Counted from the first letter of the stretch, positions 19,084-28,712 are shown. The stretch is 64,000 bases of DNA from Herbaspirillum sp. DW155 (GCF_037076565.1 NZ_AP029028.1:4898001-4962000); one strand, 5' to 3'. Translations and numbers: made by a program. The notes: generated by a model from the sequence alone, not told the origin.

Positions 19084-19878
19084 TCAGGCGCTGCAGGCGC
19101 GGATTTCCTGATCCGGGAAGGCGCTCTTGATGTTCTCCAGGGCGGTGCGCGCCTCCGGGCTCAGGTCACGCAGCTGGAAGACCTGCTTGCCGGCCCCGGA
19201 ACGGCGCGCAATGATGCGGGCGCTGCGCACGCCGCGCGAGATCAGCTGGCCCACATAGGCCTTGGCCGCGTCCTCGGTACGGAAAATGCCCAGCGAGATG
19301 CCATAACGCAGTGCCGGATTGGGGAAACTGTCGGGAATCACATAGAAATCGCCAATACCCAGCCGGCGCAGCTCGGCCACGCGGCGGTCGGCCCCTTCGC
19401 GGCCCCCTTCGGGCGGGATGTAGACCATGTGGCTGGTCACGTCCTGGGTCAGCTTCTGGACCACCTTGTCGCCCAGCCTGAGGGAGGCCAGCTGGTCCGA
19501 GAAGCGGCGCGCATCGGCCACGGTGAAGTTGCCTACTTCGGTACAGGAGGGCGTGACGGGGGCGGCCTGCGGGGCCGCAGCCACCGCAGCCGGCGTGGCT
19601 GCGGCTGCCGACTGTGATCCCGGGGCTGCAGGCGGGGCCACCGCCGCATTACCCGCCTCGGCGCTGGCGACCTGGGCCGTGGTAGGCTGGGGCCGTGCTT
19701 GCGAGGCCAGTTTTTCGCTGTTGGCCGGCAGCAGGCTCAGCAATTCGGGCCGCAATTGCTCGGCCAGGCGCTGGGGTTCACGGCGTTCTGTGGCGTTGGC
19801 GCCGAAATAGCCGCGCGACAGTCCGAACAGGACTACGTTACCCACCAGCAACAGCCAAAAAAGCAGTTTCAGCTTCAT
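19084..19878 (-). CDS. SPOR-domain inner-membrane protein
   Basis: The 264-residue protein has a single N-terminal transmembrane helix ([18 protein letters not shown]). A long alanine/proline-rich linker follows (residues about 50-110), then a globular C-terminal region with [20 protein letters not shown] and RSARIIAR, matching the SPOR fold. SPOR domains bind denuded glycan strands at the division septum. The topology is N-in with the bulk in the periplasm. It lies upstream of coaX on the reverse strand (54 bases after its stop), so birA, coaX and this gene may form one operon, and it may link to cell division. Confidence 0.8.
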   Translation of the reverse strand: MKLKLLFWLLLVGNVVLFGLSRGYFGANATERREPQRLAEQLRPELLSLLPANSEKLASQARPQPTTAQVASAEAGNAAVAPPAAPGSQSAAAATPAAVAAAPQAAPVTPSCTEVGNFTVADARRFSDQLASLRLGDKVVQKLTQDVTSHMVYIPPEGGREGADRRVAELRRLGIGDFYVIPDSFPNPALRYGISLGIFRTEDAAKAYVGQLISRGVRSARIIARRSGAGKQVFQLRDLSPEARTALENIKSAFPDQEIRACSA

Positions 19879-19932
19879 CCGCGCCCAGTCTTCCTTGCCG
19901 TGTTTGATTTGCCTGCCTGCATGGACAGGCGT

Positions 19933-20736
19933 TCAGCGTCCATGGTTCATGGCCGCATACAGGCCAATGAGCACCAGATTATCCACTTTTTCCAGCGGTG
20001 TATCGCCCAGCGCCAGATAAGGCGCCAGCAACACGCCCGCCCCACCGGCCAGCAAGCAGCGCAGCGCGGCGCCGGGATGCAGGCGGCGCCGTTCGGCCAG
20101 GGCATGCTCGATGGCCCCGACCTGGGCCGCGATGCAGCCGGCGACGATGGCGTCGACCGTATTGTCGGCAAACAGGCGTTCGGGCGGTGCAGCGCCATCG
20201 ATGCGGGGCAGCTGGGCGGTATTCAAGGCCAGCGACGTGGCCATGGTGCCGAAGCCCGGCAGGATCATGCCGCCCTCGAAAACACCGCCGGCAGTGACCA
20301 GATCGATGGTGGTGGCCGTGCCGCAGGTCGCCACCAGCAGTTCCTGTCCCGGAAACAGCGCGCGCGCCCCGATGGCCGCCGCAAAGCGGTCGCAGCCGAG
20401 CTGGCCGGGATGGCGATAGCCATTGCGCAGGCCGGCGCGCTCAGGGGTGGAGGCAAACCATTCGATCACCGCGCGCGGCCCGAACACCGTATGCAGGATG
20501 GCCTGCAGGCTCTCCCGCAGGGCCGTTCCGGCGACGTTGGACACGCAGACCTGCAGGTCCGCCGCAGGTGCCAGCTGGCTGGCCAGTGCCGCCCAATCCT
20601 GCGCCAGTGCCTGCACCCCGGCGCGTTCCACCGCCCCTTGCTGCAACCACCGCACGGGCAGCGCGGCGGCCTCACCGGCAGCGGCCGCGAGCGCCCACTT
20701 GATGCGGGTATTGCCGGCGTCGATCAGCAGCATCAT
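19933..20736 (-). CDS. coaX: Type III pantothenate kinase
   Basis: The 267-residue protein starts MMLLIDAGNTRIKWAL with the ASKHA phosphate-1 motif DAGNT. It has GCDRFAAAIGA, ATCGTATTIDLV and FEGGMILPG, all conserved in CoaX enzymes. It phosphorylates pantothenate in the first step of CoA synthesis and, unlike CoaA, is not inhibited by CoA. The ATG at 20736 overlaps the birA stop codon, so the two are coupled. The birA-coaX order is the same as in Bordetella, where the CoaX homologue was first named Baf. Confidence 0.92.
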   Translation of the reverse strand: MMLLIDAGNTRIKWALAAAAGEAAALPVRWLQQGAVERAGVQALAQDWAALASQLAPAADLQVCVSNVAGTALRESLQAILHTVFGPRAVIEWFASTPERAGLRNGYRHPGQLGCDRFAAAIGARALFPGQELLVATCGTATTIDLVTAGGVFEGGMILPGFGTMATSLALNTAQLPRIDGAAPPERLFADNTVDAIVAGCIAAQVGAIEHALAERRRLHPGAALRCLLAGGAGVLLAPYLALGDTPLEKVDNLVLIGLYAAMNHGR

Positions 20737-21575
20737 GCGTCTTGCAGGCGCAGCGACACATCGCCGGCCAGGATCTCGACCTGTCCGGCCTCGGTATCCA
20801 TGAGGAAGCGGCCCATCATGTCCACCCCGACGGCCGTGCCTTCCTGCAGCACGCGGCCGTTGTCGACGATCTTGACGGACTGGCCGGCATAGGCGTGGAA
20901 GGCCTCCCAGCGCTTGACGAAGGCCCCGAAGCCGCGCGCCTCGAATTCCTCCAGCACGCCCGCCAGCGCGCTGGCAATGATGGCCAGCACGGTCTCGCGC
21001 GGCACCTTCTGCAGTTCGGGAGCGGCGCCGATGGCGCGCTGGAGTTCATCTTCCAGGCCCGCCGGCGCGGCCAGATTCAGGCCGATCCCGATCACGGCCC
21101 AGGTGGCCTCGGCGCGGCCGCCATCGGCGGCGGTCTCGATGAGGATGCCCGCCAGCTTGGCGCCATCCCGCAAGACATCATTGGGCCACTTCAGCTGCGG
21201 CCGGATGCCAAAGACTTCCAGCGCCTCGGCCAATGCCACGCCGACGGCCAGCGGCAAACCCAGCAAGGCATGGGTGGGGCGCTGCAGGCGCCAGGCCAGC
21301 GAAAAAGTCAGCGAATCTTCAGGAACGGCGTGCCAGGGACGGCCGGCGCGGCCGCGGCCGGCGGTCTGGCGGTCGGCCACCAGCAGCAGCGGACGCTCCA
21401 GGGTAGACAGGCGCTGCATCAGGTCGACGTTGGTGGAGCCGGTCTGGGCCACTGCTTCGACATCGATGCGTTGCTGGCCCTGGCTGTCGGAACCAGCCAG
21501 GAGCATGCCGATGCGCTCCGGGCGCACCAGCGGCGCCGGCTCAGGCTCGGCGGACAGGGGGAAAGTCAGTCTCAT
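20733..21575 (-). CDS. birA: Biotin--[acetyl-CoA-carboxylase] ligase, catalytic type without HTH
   Basis: The protein is about 280 residues. It has the biotinyl-AMP loop TAGRGRAGRPWH, the KWPNDVL motif and KLAGILIE in the central domain, plus a C-terminal SH3-like region ending VSLRLQDA. It attaches biotin to the acetyl-CoA carboxylase carrier protein. There is no N-terminal winged helix, so it cannot act as a biotin-operon repressor as in E. coli. The start is uncertain between 21575 and 21584; neither has a clear ribosome site. Its stop overlaps the coaX start. Confidence 0.9.
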   Translation of the reverse strand: MRLTFPLSAEPEPAPLVRPERIGMLLAGSDSQGQQRIDVEAVAQTGSTNVDLMQRLSTLERPLLLVADRQTAGRGRAGRPWHAVPEDSLTFSLAWRLQRPTHALLGLPLAVGVALAEALEVFGIRPQLKWPNDVLRDGAKLAGILIETAADGGRAEATWAVIGIGLNLAAPAGLEDELQRAIGAAPELQKVPRETVLAIIASALAGVLEEFEARGFGAFVKRWEAFHAYAGQSVKIVDNGRVLQEGTAVGVDMMGRFLMDTEAGQVEILAGDVSLRLQDA

Positions 21576-21679
21576 GCTGCGCATTGTAACGGCAGACTGT
21601 GCCCGCGCGGGCTGCGGCCAAAGGTAAAGGCGGCTGACAGCCGGCGCCATCCGGCCTGAAATCGGTTAACCTCTGGCCC

Positions 21680-22831
21680 ATGCCTGCCCCCTCCGACTCC
21701 CGCCCCGAGCCTCCCGCCACCCCGGCCAGTGCGCCGCTGGCGTCCTCGTTTGCGCGCGTGAGCCTGCTGCTCTATACGCTGCTGATCGTCTACGCCAGCT
21801 GGTATCCCTTCTCCGGCTGGCGCGACATGGGCATCAGACCCTTCGATTACCTGGGCGCGCGGCTGCCTTATTACTGGACGGTCTTCGACGTCTGGACCAA
21901 CGTGGCCGGCTACGTCCCGCTGGGCCTGCTGCTGGTGCTGGCGCTGCATCCGCATCTGCGCCCCTGGTGGGCGGTGTGGCCGGCCACGCTGGCCGGGGTG
22001 CTGCTGTCTGCCTGCATGGAAGCGGTCCAGACCTACCTGCCCTCGCGCGTGCCCTCCAACCTGGACCTGCTGACCAATTCCCTGGGCGTAGTGCTGGGCG
22101 CCCTGCTGGGCGCGGCCTGCAGCCGCACCTTCCTGCACGAGAGCCGCTTTTTGCTGCTGCGCCGGCGCTGGTTCTCCAGTGAGGCCAGCCGGGGGCTGGT
22201 CGTGTCCGGACTGTGGCCGCTGGCGCTGATCTATCCGCAGAACCACCTGTTCGGCCTGGGGCATCTGGTGCCGCCATTGTCGGCCTTCTTCTCCGATCTC
22301 CTTGATACCCCCATCGATCTGGCCACTGCCTGGCTCAACAGTGCGCAGCCCAGCGCCGAGCAATACTGGCTGGCCGACGTCATCGTCACCGCCTGCGGGC
22401 TGACCGGTGCGGCCCTGCTGACACTGCTGCTGTTGCGCCGACAGGCCCCGCGGCGGCGCCTGCTGGCGCTTTACCTGCTGGCCTGCATCGCCACCAAGTC
22501 GCTGGCCTGCGCGCTCTTCTTCGCACCGCAGAACGCCTTCGTGTGGATTTCGCCCAGCGCCGTGGGCGGCATCATGCTGGGCACGATGATGATCGCGGGA
22601 CTGGCGTGGGCGCCGCCCACGGCGCAGCGGCGGGTGGCGGCGCTGGCGCTGATCGTGAGCCTGGTGGTGACCAATGCGGTGCCGGCCAACCCCTATTACC
22701 TCTCCACGCTGGAAACCTGGGTACAGGGCAAATTCCTCAACTTCGACGGCGCCGCGCAGTTCCTGTCGGTGCTGTGGCCCTTCCTGGCGCTCTGGTTCCT
22801 GTTCCACCCGGTGCACCGCAGGCAAAGCTGA
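21680..22831 (+). CDS. VanZ-like family membrane protein
   Basis: The 383-residue protein has roughly nine or ten hydrophobic segments. The N-terminal third matches the VanZ-like domain: ARVSLLLYTLLIVYASWYPF, a conserved DVWTNVAGYVPLGLLLVL, then MEAVQTYLPSRVPSNLDLLTNSLG. VanZ itself gives low-level teicoplanin resistance, but most homologues have no known role. The C-terminal half is a second membrane region without known motif. It is an inner-membrane protein. It is divergent from birA and followed 67 bases later by the ferredoxin gene. Confidence 0.8.
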   Translation: MPAPSDSRPEPPATPASAPLASSFARVSLLLYTLLIVYASWYPFSGWRDMGIRPFDYLGARLPYYWTVFDVWTNVAGYVPLGLLLVLALHPHLRPWWAVWPATLAGVLLSACMEAVQTYLPSRVPSNLDLLTNSLGVVLGALLGAACSRTFLHESRFLLLRRRWFSSEASRGLVVSGLWPLALIYPQNHLFGLGHLVPPLSAFFSDLLDTPIDLATAWLNSAQPSAEQYWLADVIVTACGLTGAALLTLLLLRRQAPRRRLLALYLLACIATKSLACALFFAPQNAFVWISPSAVGGIMLGTMMIAGLAWAPPTAQRRVAALALIVSLVVTNAVPANPYYLSTLETWVQGKFLNFDGAAQFLSVLWPFLALWFLFHPVHRRQS

Positions 22832-22898
22832 CCGGGGTGTATCATTGACGTTTCGCCGGCCCGCGCCGGCATCATCGCCACTCTCCACAGGCCATTCC

Positions 22899-23225
22899 AT
22901 GAGCGATCAAGATAAGCCCTTCTACGAACATCACGTCTTCTTCTGCCTGAACCAGCGCCAGCCCGGCGAACGTACCTGCTGTGCCGACAAGGGCGCGCAG
23001 GCCGCCCAGGAACACGCCAAGAAACGCATCAAGCAACTGGGCCTGTCCGCCCCCGGCAAGGTGCGCATCAACAAGGCCGGCTGCCTGGAGCGCTGCGAAG
23101 AAGGTCCGGTGGTGGTGATCTACCCGCAAGGCACCTGGTACACCTATGTCGACAAGGAAGACATCGACGAGATCATCGACAGCCACATCGTCGGCGGCAA
23201 GGTCGTGGATCGCCTGAAAATATGA
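22899..23225 (+). CDS. Thioredoxin-like [2Fe-2S] ferredoxin
   Basis: The 108-residue protein carries four cysteines in the pattern HHVFFCLNQRQPGERTCC and NKAGCLERCEEGP, which is the cluster-binding arrangement of thioredoxin-like [2Fe-2S] ferredoxins. VVVIYPQGTWYTYVDKEDI follows. It is a cytosolic electron carrier whose partner is not identified here. It lies 78 bases before the alpha/beta-hydrolase gene and may share its transcript. The ATG at 22899 fits family length; the longer open frame upstream is antisense or overlapping sequence. Confidence 0.87.
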   Translation: MSDQDKPFYEHHVFFCLNQRQPGERTCCADKGAQAAQEHAKKRIKQLGLSAPGKVRINKAGCLERCEEGPVVVIYPQGTWYTYVDKEDIDEIIDSHIVGGKVVDRLKI

Positions 23226-23303
23226 CGATATGAACGTCTGATCACCCTGCGGCCCCGCAGGCCGCTTGCAGCAAGCTTCTCCTCATTCGTTTCCCGGCAA
23301 GCC

Positions 23304-23966
23304 ATGAACGTACACACCCAAAACTTCCAAATCGCCGGCGCCGTCGGCCAGCTCGACTGCGCGCTGGACCTGCCCGATCCGGAACTCTTCGCCGCGCCGG
23401 TCGGACTGGCGCTGGTGGCGCATCCGCATCCGCTCTATGGCGGCACCATGGACAACAAGGTCGCGCAAACCCTGGCCCGCACCTTCCTGGCGCTGGGCTA
23501 CGTGGCGGTGCGCATGAATTTCCGTGGCGTGGGCAAGTCCGAAGGCGTGCATGACCACGGCGCCGGCGAGACCGACGACATGGCCCTGCTGCTGCAGCAC
23601 ATGCGCACCCGCTATCCCGACCTGCCGCTGGCATTGGGCGGCTTCTCCTTCGGTACCTTCGTGCAGGCGCAATTGCAGCAGCGCCTGCTGCAGCAGGATC
23701 CCGCCTCGGCCGCCGAGCGCCTGGTGCTGGTGGGTACCGCCGCCGGCAAGTGGCCCATGCCGCCGGCACCGGCCAATACCATCCTGATCCACGGCGAGCA
23801 GGACGACACCATTCCCCTGTCGGCCGTGCTCGACTGGGCGCGGCCGCAGGAGCTGCCGGTGGTGGTGATTCCGGGCTCGGATCACTTTTTTCACCGCAAG
23901 CTGCAACATATCAAAAATGTCGTGGTCGAAAGCTGGCATCGCCGCCCGGCGCAGCTTCAGGCATGA
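23304..23966 (+). CDS. Alpha/beta hydrolase (COG2945-like)
   Basis: The 220-residue protein has the alpha/beta-hydrolase features VAHPHPLYGGTMDNKVAQ (oxyanion region), AVRMNFRGVGKSEG, the nucleophile elbow GGFSFGTF (GXSXG with serine), the acid region ILIHGEQDDTIPL and a catalytic histidine in GSDHFFHRKL. The short length and the HPHPxYGGTMDNKV motif place it in a widespread group of small hydrolases of unknown substrate. It is cytosolic with no signal peptide. The stop overlaps a 45-codon frame downstream. Confidence 0.85.
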   Translation: MNVHTQNFQIAGAVGQLDCALDLPDPELFAAPVGLALVAHPHPLYGGTMDNKVAQTLARTFLALGYVAVRMNFRGVGKSEGVHDHGAGETDDMALLLQHMRTRYPDLPLALGGFSFGTFVQAQLQQRLLQQDPASAAERLVLVGTAAGKWPMPPAPANTILIHGEQDDTIPLSAVLDWARPQELPVVVIPGSDHFFHRKLQHIKNVVVESWHRRPAQLQA

Positions 23967-24100
23967 ACGTTTCCAGCAAGTCCGACGTCCATCCAGAAGC
24001 CATGGCGGCGCTGTGCGAGGCACGCAGAGAACGCCGTGCCGGTATCGTGAGGGGATTTTCGGGGATGAAGATTCATTCAATTGGGAACGATACCGCATGA
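23963..24100 (+). CDS. Possible small protein of 45 residues, unknown
   Basis: An ATG overlapping the hydrolase stop (ATGA) opens a 45-codon frame starting MNVSSKSDVHPEAMAALCEA and rich in arginine (ARRERRAGIVRG). Coupling by overlap is the only support. It has no recognisable domain and could be non-coding sequence upstream of the carboxypeptidase gene. Confidence 0.25.
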   Translation: MNVSSKSDVHPEAMAALCEARRERRAGIVRGFSGMKIHSIGNDTA

Positions 24101-24256
24101 CGTTTTATAATTCAGTGCGACCAGCTCGATCGGTGCTCCGTGCGCCTTTGCGGGCTGTTCTCACCGATTGAACCAGACTGATCCGCCCTGCCTCACCCTC
24201 TTTTCAAACCAACAGCTACGATGTTCCCCCGTGCTGGCAATTTTTCTTAGGCACCG

Positions 24257-25411
24257 ATGAAAAAGCTTCTCGCGGCATTCGCCGCAACCGTCCTATCTCT
24301 TTCCGCCCTAACCGCCTCCGCCCAAACCCTGCCGCCGCCGACCGTGGCGGCCAAGAGCTGGCTGCTGCTGGACGCCTCGGCCAACCAGGTGATCGCCTCC
24401 AGCGAGCCCGACATGCGTGTGGAACCGGCTTCGCTGACCAAGCTGATGACCGCCTACCTGGCCTTCGCCGCCCTGCGCGACAAGCGCCTGAGCCTGGAAC
24501 AGGAAGTGAACGTTTCCGTCAACGCCTGGAAGGTCGATCCGAGCAGCTCCAAGATGTTCATCGAGCCCAACAAGCCGGTCTCCATCGACAACCTGCTCTA
24601 TGGCCTGATCTCGGTGTCGGGCAACGATGCGGCCGTAGCCGTGGCCGAAGCGGTCTCCGGTACCGAAGACGCGTTCGTGCAGCTGATGAATCGTGAGGCG
24701 CAGCGTCAGGGCCTGACCAATACCCACTTCAGCAACCCGCACGGCCTGCCCAGCCCGGATACCTATACCACTGCGCGTGACCTGTCGATCCTGTGCCGCA
24801 ACCTGATCAACGACTTCCCCGACTACTACAAGCGCTATTACTCGGTGAAGAAGTTCACCTACAACAACATCACCCAGCCCAACCGCAACCGCCTGCTGTG
24901 GCTGGACCCGACGGTGGACGGCATGAAGACCGGCCACACCTCCAGCGCCGGCTATTCGCTGATCACCTCGGCGCACCGTCCGGTGCCCAATGGCGAGCGC
25001 CGCCTGATCTCGGTGGTGATCGGTACCGTCTCCGACCAGGTGCGTACGCAGGAAAGCCAGAAGCTGCTGAACTGGGGCTTCCAGAACTTCGACGCCGTGA
25101 AGCTGTACGCCAAGGGCCAGGCCGTGGATACGCCGGACGTGTGGAAGGGTTCGCAGAGCAAGATCAAGGTCGGTTTCAAGAATGATGTCTACATCACCAT
25201 TCCCAAGGGAACGGCTGACAAGGTGAAGACCAAGCTGGAACGCAATGATCCGCTGATCGCCCCGATCTCGGAAAACGCCAAGGTCGGCACCCTGAAGGTG
25301 ACCATCGATGACAAGACCGTGGCCGAACTGCCGGTGATCGCACTGGAATCGGTGGGTCCGGCAGGCTTCATCGGCCGTGCCTGGGATTCGCTGCGCTTGA
25401 TGTTCAAGTAA
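24257..25411 (+). CDS. dacC: D-alanyl-D-alanine carboxypeptidase (PBP5/6 type)
   Basis: The 384-residue protein has a signal peptide (LLAAFAATVLSLSALTASAQ) and the three penicillin-binding motifs: SLTK (in EPASLTKLMTAYL, about residue 60), SGN (in SVSGNDAAVAVAE, about 123) and KTG (in DGMKTGHTSSAGYS, about 225). The C-terminal beta domain ends in an amphipathic helix, FIGRAWDSLRLMFK, that anchors it to the outer face of the inner membrane. It trims the terminal D-Ala from peptidoglycan pentapeptides. A TATAAT lies at 24106-24111. Whether it corresponds to dacA or dacC of E. coli cannot be decided. Confidence 0.92.
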   Translation: MKKLLAAFAATVLSLSALTASAQTLPPPTVAAKSWLLLDASANQVIASSEPDMRVEPASLTKLMTAYLAFAALRDKRLSLEQEVNVSVNAWKVDPSSSKMFIEPNKPVSIDNLLYGLISVSGNDAAVAVAEAVSGTEDAFVQLMNREAQRQGLTNTHFSNPHGLPSPDTYTTARDLSILCRNLINDFPDYYKRYYSVKKFTYNNITQPNRNRLLWLDPTVDGMKTGHTSSAGYSLITSAHRPVPNGERRLISVVIGTVSDQVRTQESQKLLNWGFQNFDAVKLYAKGQAVDTPDVWKGSQSKIKVGFKNDVYITIPKGTADKVKTKLERNDPLIAPISENAKVGTLKVTIDDKTVAELPVIALESVGPAGFIGRAWDSLRLMFK

Positions 25412-25444
25412 GCGCCACGCGGCTGTATCTGCTGCCTGCAGCAA

Positions 25445-25475
25445 AACGCCATCGGGAAACCGATGGCGTTTTTTT
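25445..25475 (+). terminator. Terminator of the carboxypeptidase gene
   Basis: AACGCCATCGG pairs perfectly with CCGATGGCGTT around GAAA and is followed by more T. Confidence 0.92.
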
Positions 25476-25502
25476 ATTCCCTTGTGCGTGCTTCCTGCGC
25501 GC

Positions 25503-25532
25503 AAAAAAACGCCACCGGCTCAGCGGTGGCGT
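25503..25532 (-). terminator. Terminator of ahpF
   Basis: On the minus strand ACGCCACCG pairs with CGGTGGCGT around CTGAGC, followed by seven T. It lies 20 bases after the ahpF stop. Confidence 0.88.
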
Positions 25533-25551
25533 TTCAATCTACTGAGCTGGC

Positions 25552-27153
25552 TCAGGCAGCAACCGCTTCCTTTGCCACCGCCGGCGCCGCGTCATCGGCC
25601 GACGAACGGATCAGGTGATCGAAGGCCGACAGCGCCGCCGTAGCACCCGCACCCACGGCGATGACGATCTGCTTGTACGGCACGGTGGTCACGTCGCCCG
25701 CTGCGAAGACACCCGGAATCGAGGTCTGACCCTTGGCATCGATCTCGATCTCGCCGTGCTTGGACAGCGCCAGGGTACCCTTGAGCCATTCGGTATTGGG
25801 CACCAGGCCGATCTGGACGAACACGCCTTCCAGCGCCACGTGCCTGATCTCGCCGGTATCCCGTTCCTTGTAGCTGATGCCGTTGACGCGCTGGCCGTCG
25901 CCGGTGATCTCGGTAGTCTGCGCCGAGGTCACGATGGTCACGTTGGGCAGGCTCTTGAGCTTGCGCACCAGCACCGCATCGGCCTTGAGTTCAGCCGCGA
26001 ACTCGATCAGGGTCACATGGGCGACGATACCGGCCAGGTCGATGGCCGCTTCCACGCCCGAGTTGCCGCCACCGATCACCGACACGCGCTTGCCCTTGAA
26101 CAGCGGACCATCGCAGTGCGGGCAATAGGCCACACCCTTGTTCTTGTATTCCTGCTCGCCCGGCACGTTGACGTTGCGCCAGCGGGCACCGGTGGAGAGG
26201 ATCACGGTCTTGCCCTTCAACACGCCGCCATTGGCCAGCTTCACTTCGATCAGCTTGTCGCCCGGCACCAGGGCTTCGGCGCGCTGCACGTTCATGATGT
26301 CGACGTCATAGGCCTTCACGTGCTGTTCCAGCGCGGTCGCGAATTGCGGGCCTTCGGTTTCCTGCACCGAGATGAAGTTCTCGATGGCCAGGGTATCGAG
26401 CACCTGGCCGCCGAAACGCTCGGCCACCACACCGGTGCGGATGCCCTTGCGCGCTGCATAGATGGCAGCCGCTGCACCGGCCGGGCCACCGCCGACGATG
26501 AGGACATCGTACGGCTCCTTGGCGCTCAATTCTTCACCCTTGCGGGCAGCGGCACCGGTGTCGAGCTTGGCGAGGATCTCTTCCACGCCGGTACGGCCCT
26601 GGCCGAAGACTTCACCGTTCATATAGACGGTAGGCACGGCCATGATCTGGCGCTGCTCGACTTCGCCCTGGAACAGCGCGCCGTCGATGGTCACCGACTG
26701 GATGCGCGGGTTGATGATGGACATCACGTTAAGCGCCTGCACGACTTCCGGGCAGTTCTGGCAGGTCAGCGAGACGTAGGTCTCGAAACGGTAGTCGCCG
26801 TCCAGGTTCTTGATCTGTTCGATCACCTTGTCGTCGAGCTTGACCGGGTGGCCGCCCACTTGCAGCAGGGCCAGCACCAGGGAGGTAAATTCGTGGCCCA
26901 TCGGGATCGCGGCGAATTCGACGCTGATGTTGGTCCCGGGGCGGTTCAGTTTGAAGGACGGGGTACGCGCGTCCTTGCTGGTGCCGCGATGTTCGACCAG
27001 GCTGATGCGGTCGGACAGCAGCACGATGTCTTGCAGGAGTTCCTGCATCTCACGGGATTTGGCGCCATCATCGAGCGACGCGACGATCTCGATCGGGTGG
27101 CTGACCTTTTCCAGATAGGCCTTCAATTGGGTCTTGAGATTGGCATCAAGCAT
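25552..27153 (-). CDS. ahpF: Alkyl hydroperoxide reductase subunit F
   Basis: The 533-residue flavoprotein has an N-terminal double thioredoxin-like domain with CQNC (residues about 128-131). An FAD/NADH oxidoreductase part follows, with [17 protein letters not shown] (about 220), the redox pair in YCPHCDGP (about 345) and a second dinucleotide motif [12 protein letters not shown]. It passes electrons from NADH to AhpC. AGGA precedes the ATG. It follows ahpC by 172 bases on the same strand, so the pair is probably co-transcribed from the OxyR-like promoter, with a terminator just downstream. Confidence 0.95.
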   Translation of the reverse strand: MLDANLKTQLKAYLEKVSHPIEIVASLDDGAKSREMQELLQDIVLLSDRISLVEHRGTSKDARTPSFKLNRPGTNISVEFAAIPMGHEFTSLVLALLQVGGHPVKLDDKVIEQIKNLDGDYRFETYVSLTCQNCPEVVQALNVMSIINPRIQSVTIDGALFQGEVEQRQIMAVPTVYMNGEVFGQGRTGVEEILAKLDTGAAARKGEELSAKEPYDVLIVGGGPAGAAAAIYAARKGIRTGVVAERFGGQVLDTLAIENFISVQETEGPQFATALEQHVKAYDVDIMNVQRAEALVPGDKLIEVKLANGGVLKGKTVILSTGARWRNVNVPGEQEYKNKGVAYCPHCDGPLFKGKRVSVIGGGNSGVEAAIDLAGIVAHVTLIEFAAELKADAVLVRKLKSLPNVTIVTSAQTTEITGDGQRVNGISYKERDTGEIRHVALEGVFVQIGLVPNTEWLKGTLALSKHGEIEIDAKGQTSIPGVFAAGDVTTVPYKQIVIAVGAGATAALSAFDHLIRSSADDAAPAVAKEAVAA

Positions 27154-27325
27154 GATGATTACTTCCTCGTTGAGAGATTCAAGATCGCCCTGACCACGGC
27201 CTTGCCCTTGTGGGGATCAGCCGCTTGCCCGGGGGGAGAGCCGGTCAGGACGGGTACTGCGGGATGTTCAGTGCAGCGCCAGCCGGAGAACAGCGCTTGG
27301 CTGGCGCGATACGGCGGGGTGTTGC

Positions 27326-27889
27326 TTAGATCTTGCCGACCAGATCCAGCGAAGGCTTCAGGGTGGCAGCGCCTTCTTCCCACTTGGCGGGGCAGACTTC
27401 GCCCGGGTGCGAGGCGACGTACTGGGCGGCCTTGACCTTGCGCAGCAGTTCCGAAGCGTCACGGCCGATGCCGTTGTCATGCACTTCCATGACCTTGATT
27501 TCGCCTTCCGGATTGATCACGAAGGTGCCGCGCAGGGCCAGGCCTTCTTCTTCGATCAGCACTTCGAAGTTGCGTGCCAGGGTGGCAGTCGGGTCGCCAA
27601 CCAGCGGGTATTGCACCTTCTTGATGGCTTCCGAAGTGTCGTGCCATGCCTTGTGGGCGAAGTGGGTGTCGGTGGACACGCCGTAGATTTCAACGCCCAG
27701 CTTCTTGAATTCAGCGTAGTTGTCGGCCAGATCTTCCAGCTCGGTCGGGCACACGAAAGTGAAGTCGGCCGGGTAGAACACGAACACGGACCACTTGCCC
27801 TTCAGGGTTGCTTCGGTGATGTCGACGAACTTGCCATCGTGGTAAGCGGTTGCCTTGAACGGCTTGATAGTGGTGTTGATCAGGGACAT
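27326..27889 (-). CDS. ahpC: Alkyl hydroperoxide reductase subunit C (peroxiredoxin)
   Basis: The 187-residue typical 2-Cys peroxiredoxin has the peroxidatic cysteine in [12 protein letters not shown] (about residue 47) and the resolving cysteine in [11 protein letters not shown] (about 166). It starts [19 protein letters not shown]. It reduces hydrogen peroxide, organic peroxides and peroxynitrite and is recycled by AhpF. AAGGAA precedes the ATG. An OxyR-like site and a sigma-70 promoter lie upstream. Confidence 0.96.
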   Translation of the reverse strand: MSLINTTIKPFKATAYHDGKFVDITEATLKGKWSVFVFYPADFTFVCPTELEDLADNYAEFKKLGVEIYGVSTDTHFAHKAWHDTSEAIKKVQYPLVGDPTATLARNFEVLIEEEGLALRGTFVINPEGEIKVMEVHDNGIGRDASELLRKVKAAQYVASHPGEVCPAKWEEGAATLKPSLDLVGKI

Positions 27890-27932
27890 GTCGATTTCCT
27901 TTTAAAGGGGGTTGAGTGAAGCGATGGGATGC

Positions 27933-27961
27933 ATAGTAGAACGCCAAACAAAATAGATCAA
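27933..27961 (-). promoter_or_regulatory. Promoter of ahpC
   Basis: On the minus strand TTGATC (27956-27961) is followed after 17 bases by TACTAT (27933-27938). The weak -10 and -35 fit an activator-dependent promoter. Confidence 0.55.
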
Positions 27962-27972
27962 TTTTATTTAAT

Positions 27973-27998
27973 CAATACTTTTGATTGGATTTAACTAT
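27973..27998 (-). promoter_or_regulatory. OxyR-like binding site upstream of ahpC
   Basis: On the minus strand ATAG, CAAT and ATTG occur with exactly 11-base phasing (27995, 27984 and 27973), matching three of the four ATAG/CTAT boxes of the OxyR motif with at most one mismatch each. The fourth box is poor. The site ends 11 bases before the -35, the usual place for OxyR activation. Confidence 0.5.
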
Positions 27999-28215
27999 CG
28001 CACTTGGGGATCAGGCTATCGGCAGCGCCGGCGACCACAACAACAGCGCGGTCACCCGAAATACATGGCACCGGCTGGTGCAGATGCAAGCACGGCACTG
28101 GCCAATCTCCCGTCGTGATCGCTTAAGATGGGGCACCTCCGGCAGCGGGTGCTACCGGAAGTGGGAGCAATGTTACTGCAAGCACGCCGTTCTTGTGCAA
28201 GCGCACAAGCTGACC

Positions 28216-28234
28216 AATCCTGACCCTGATGAAC
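28216..28234 (+). repeat. 19-bp sequence repeated at 58135-58153
   Basis: AATCCTGACCCTGATGAAC here ends two bases before the thioesterase ATG and occurs identically at 58135-58153. Both copies are preceded by AGCGCACAA (28200 and 58125). Nothing else around them is alike. Confidence 0.8.
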
Positions 28235-28236
28235 CA

Positions 28237-28689
28237 ATGAGCGAGCACCGTCCCCAACCCGGCCGCCGCGCCGATTTCCTGCATTTCCACCCGATCCCGA
28301 CGCGCTGGATGGACAACGATGTCTATGGTCACGTCAACAATGTGGTCTATTACAGCTGGTTCGATACGGCAGTGAACCATTATCTGGTCGAGCGCGGCGT
28401 GCTGGACATCGAACGGGGAGAGGTAATCGGGCTGGTCATCGAGACACAGTGCAACTATTTCGCCTCGGTGGCCTTCCCCGACCAGATCGAGGTGGGCGTG
28501 CGGGTAGCGCATCTGGGGCGCAGCAGCGTGCGCTATGAGCTGGGCATCTTCAAGGGCGGCACGGACACTGCTGCCGCGCAAGGCCACTTCGTGCATGTGT
28601 ACGTGGATCGCGCCAGTCGGCGGCCAGTGGCGCTGCCCGATGCTCTGCGCGAAGCGCTCATGCCGCTGAGCTTGCTGATGCCGGGGTGA
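28237..28689 (+). CDS. Acyl-CoA thioesterase, hot-dog fold (4HBT/YbgC-like)
   Basis: The 150-residue protein has the 4-hydroxybenzoyl-CoA thioesterase signature [22 protein letters not shown] (seen in parts at residues 21-42), including the catalytic aspartate and the GHVNN loop, and then [15 protein letters not shown]. It hydrolyses an acyl-CoA in the cytosol; the exact acyl group is unknown. The start at 28237 has no good Shine-Dalgarno but fits family length. The frame is open to 27985, which would overlap the ahpC regulatory region. It is divergent from ahpC. Confidence 0.85.
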   Translation: MSEHRPQPGRRADFLHFHPIPTRWMDNDVYGHVNNVVYYSWFDTAVNHYLVERGVLDIERGEVIGLVIETQCNYFASVAFPDQIEVGVRVAHLGRSSVRYELGIFKGGTDTAAAQGHFVHVYVDRASRRPVALPDALREALMPLSLLMPG

Positions 28690-28712
28690 TTCGGGCAAAA
28701 CCCGCGCGCCAC

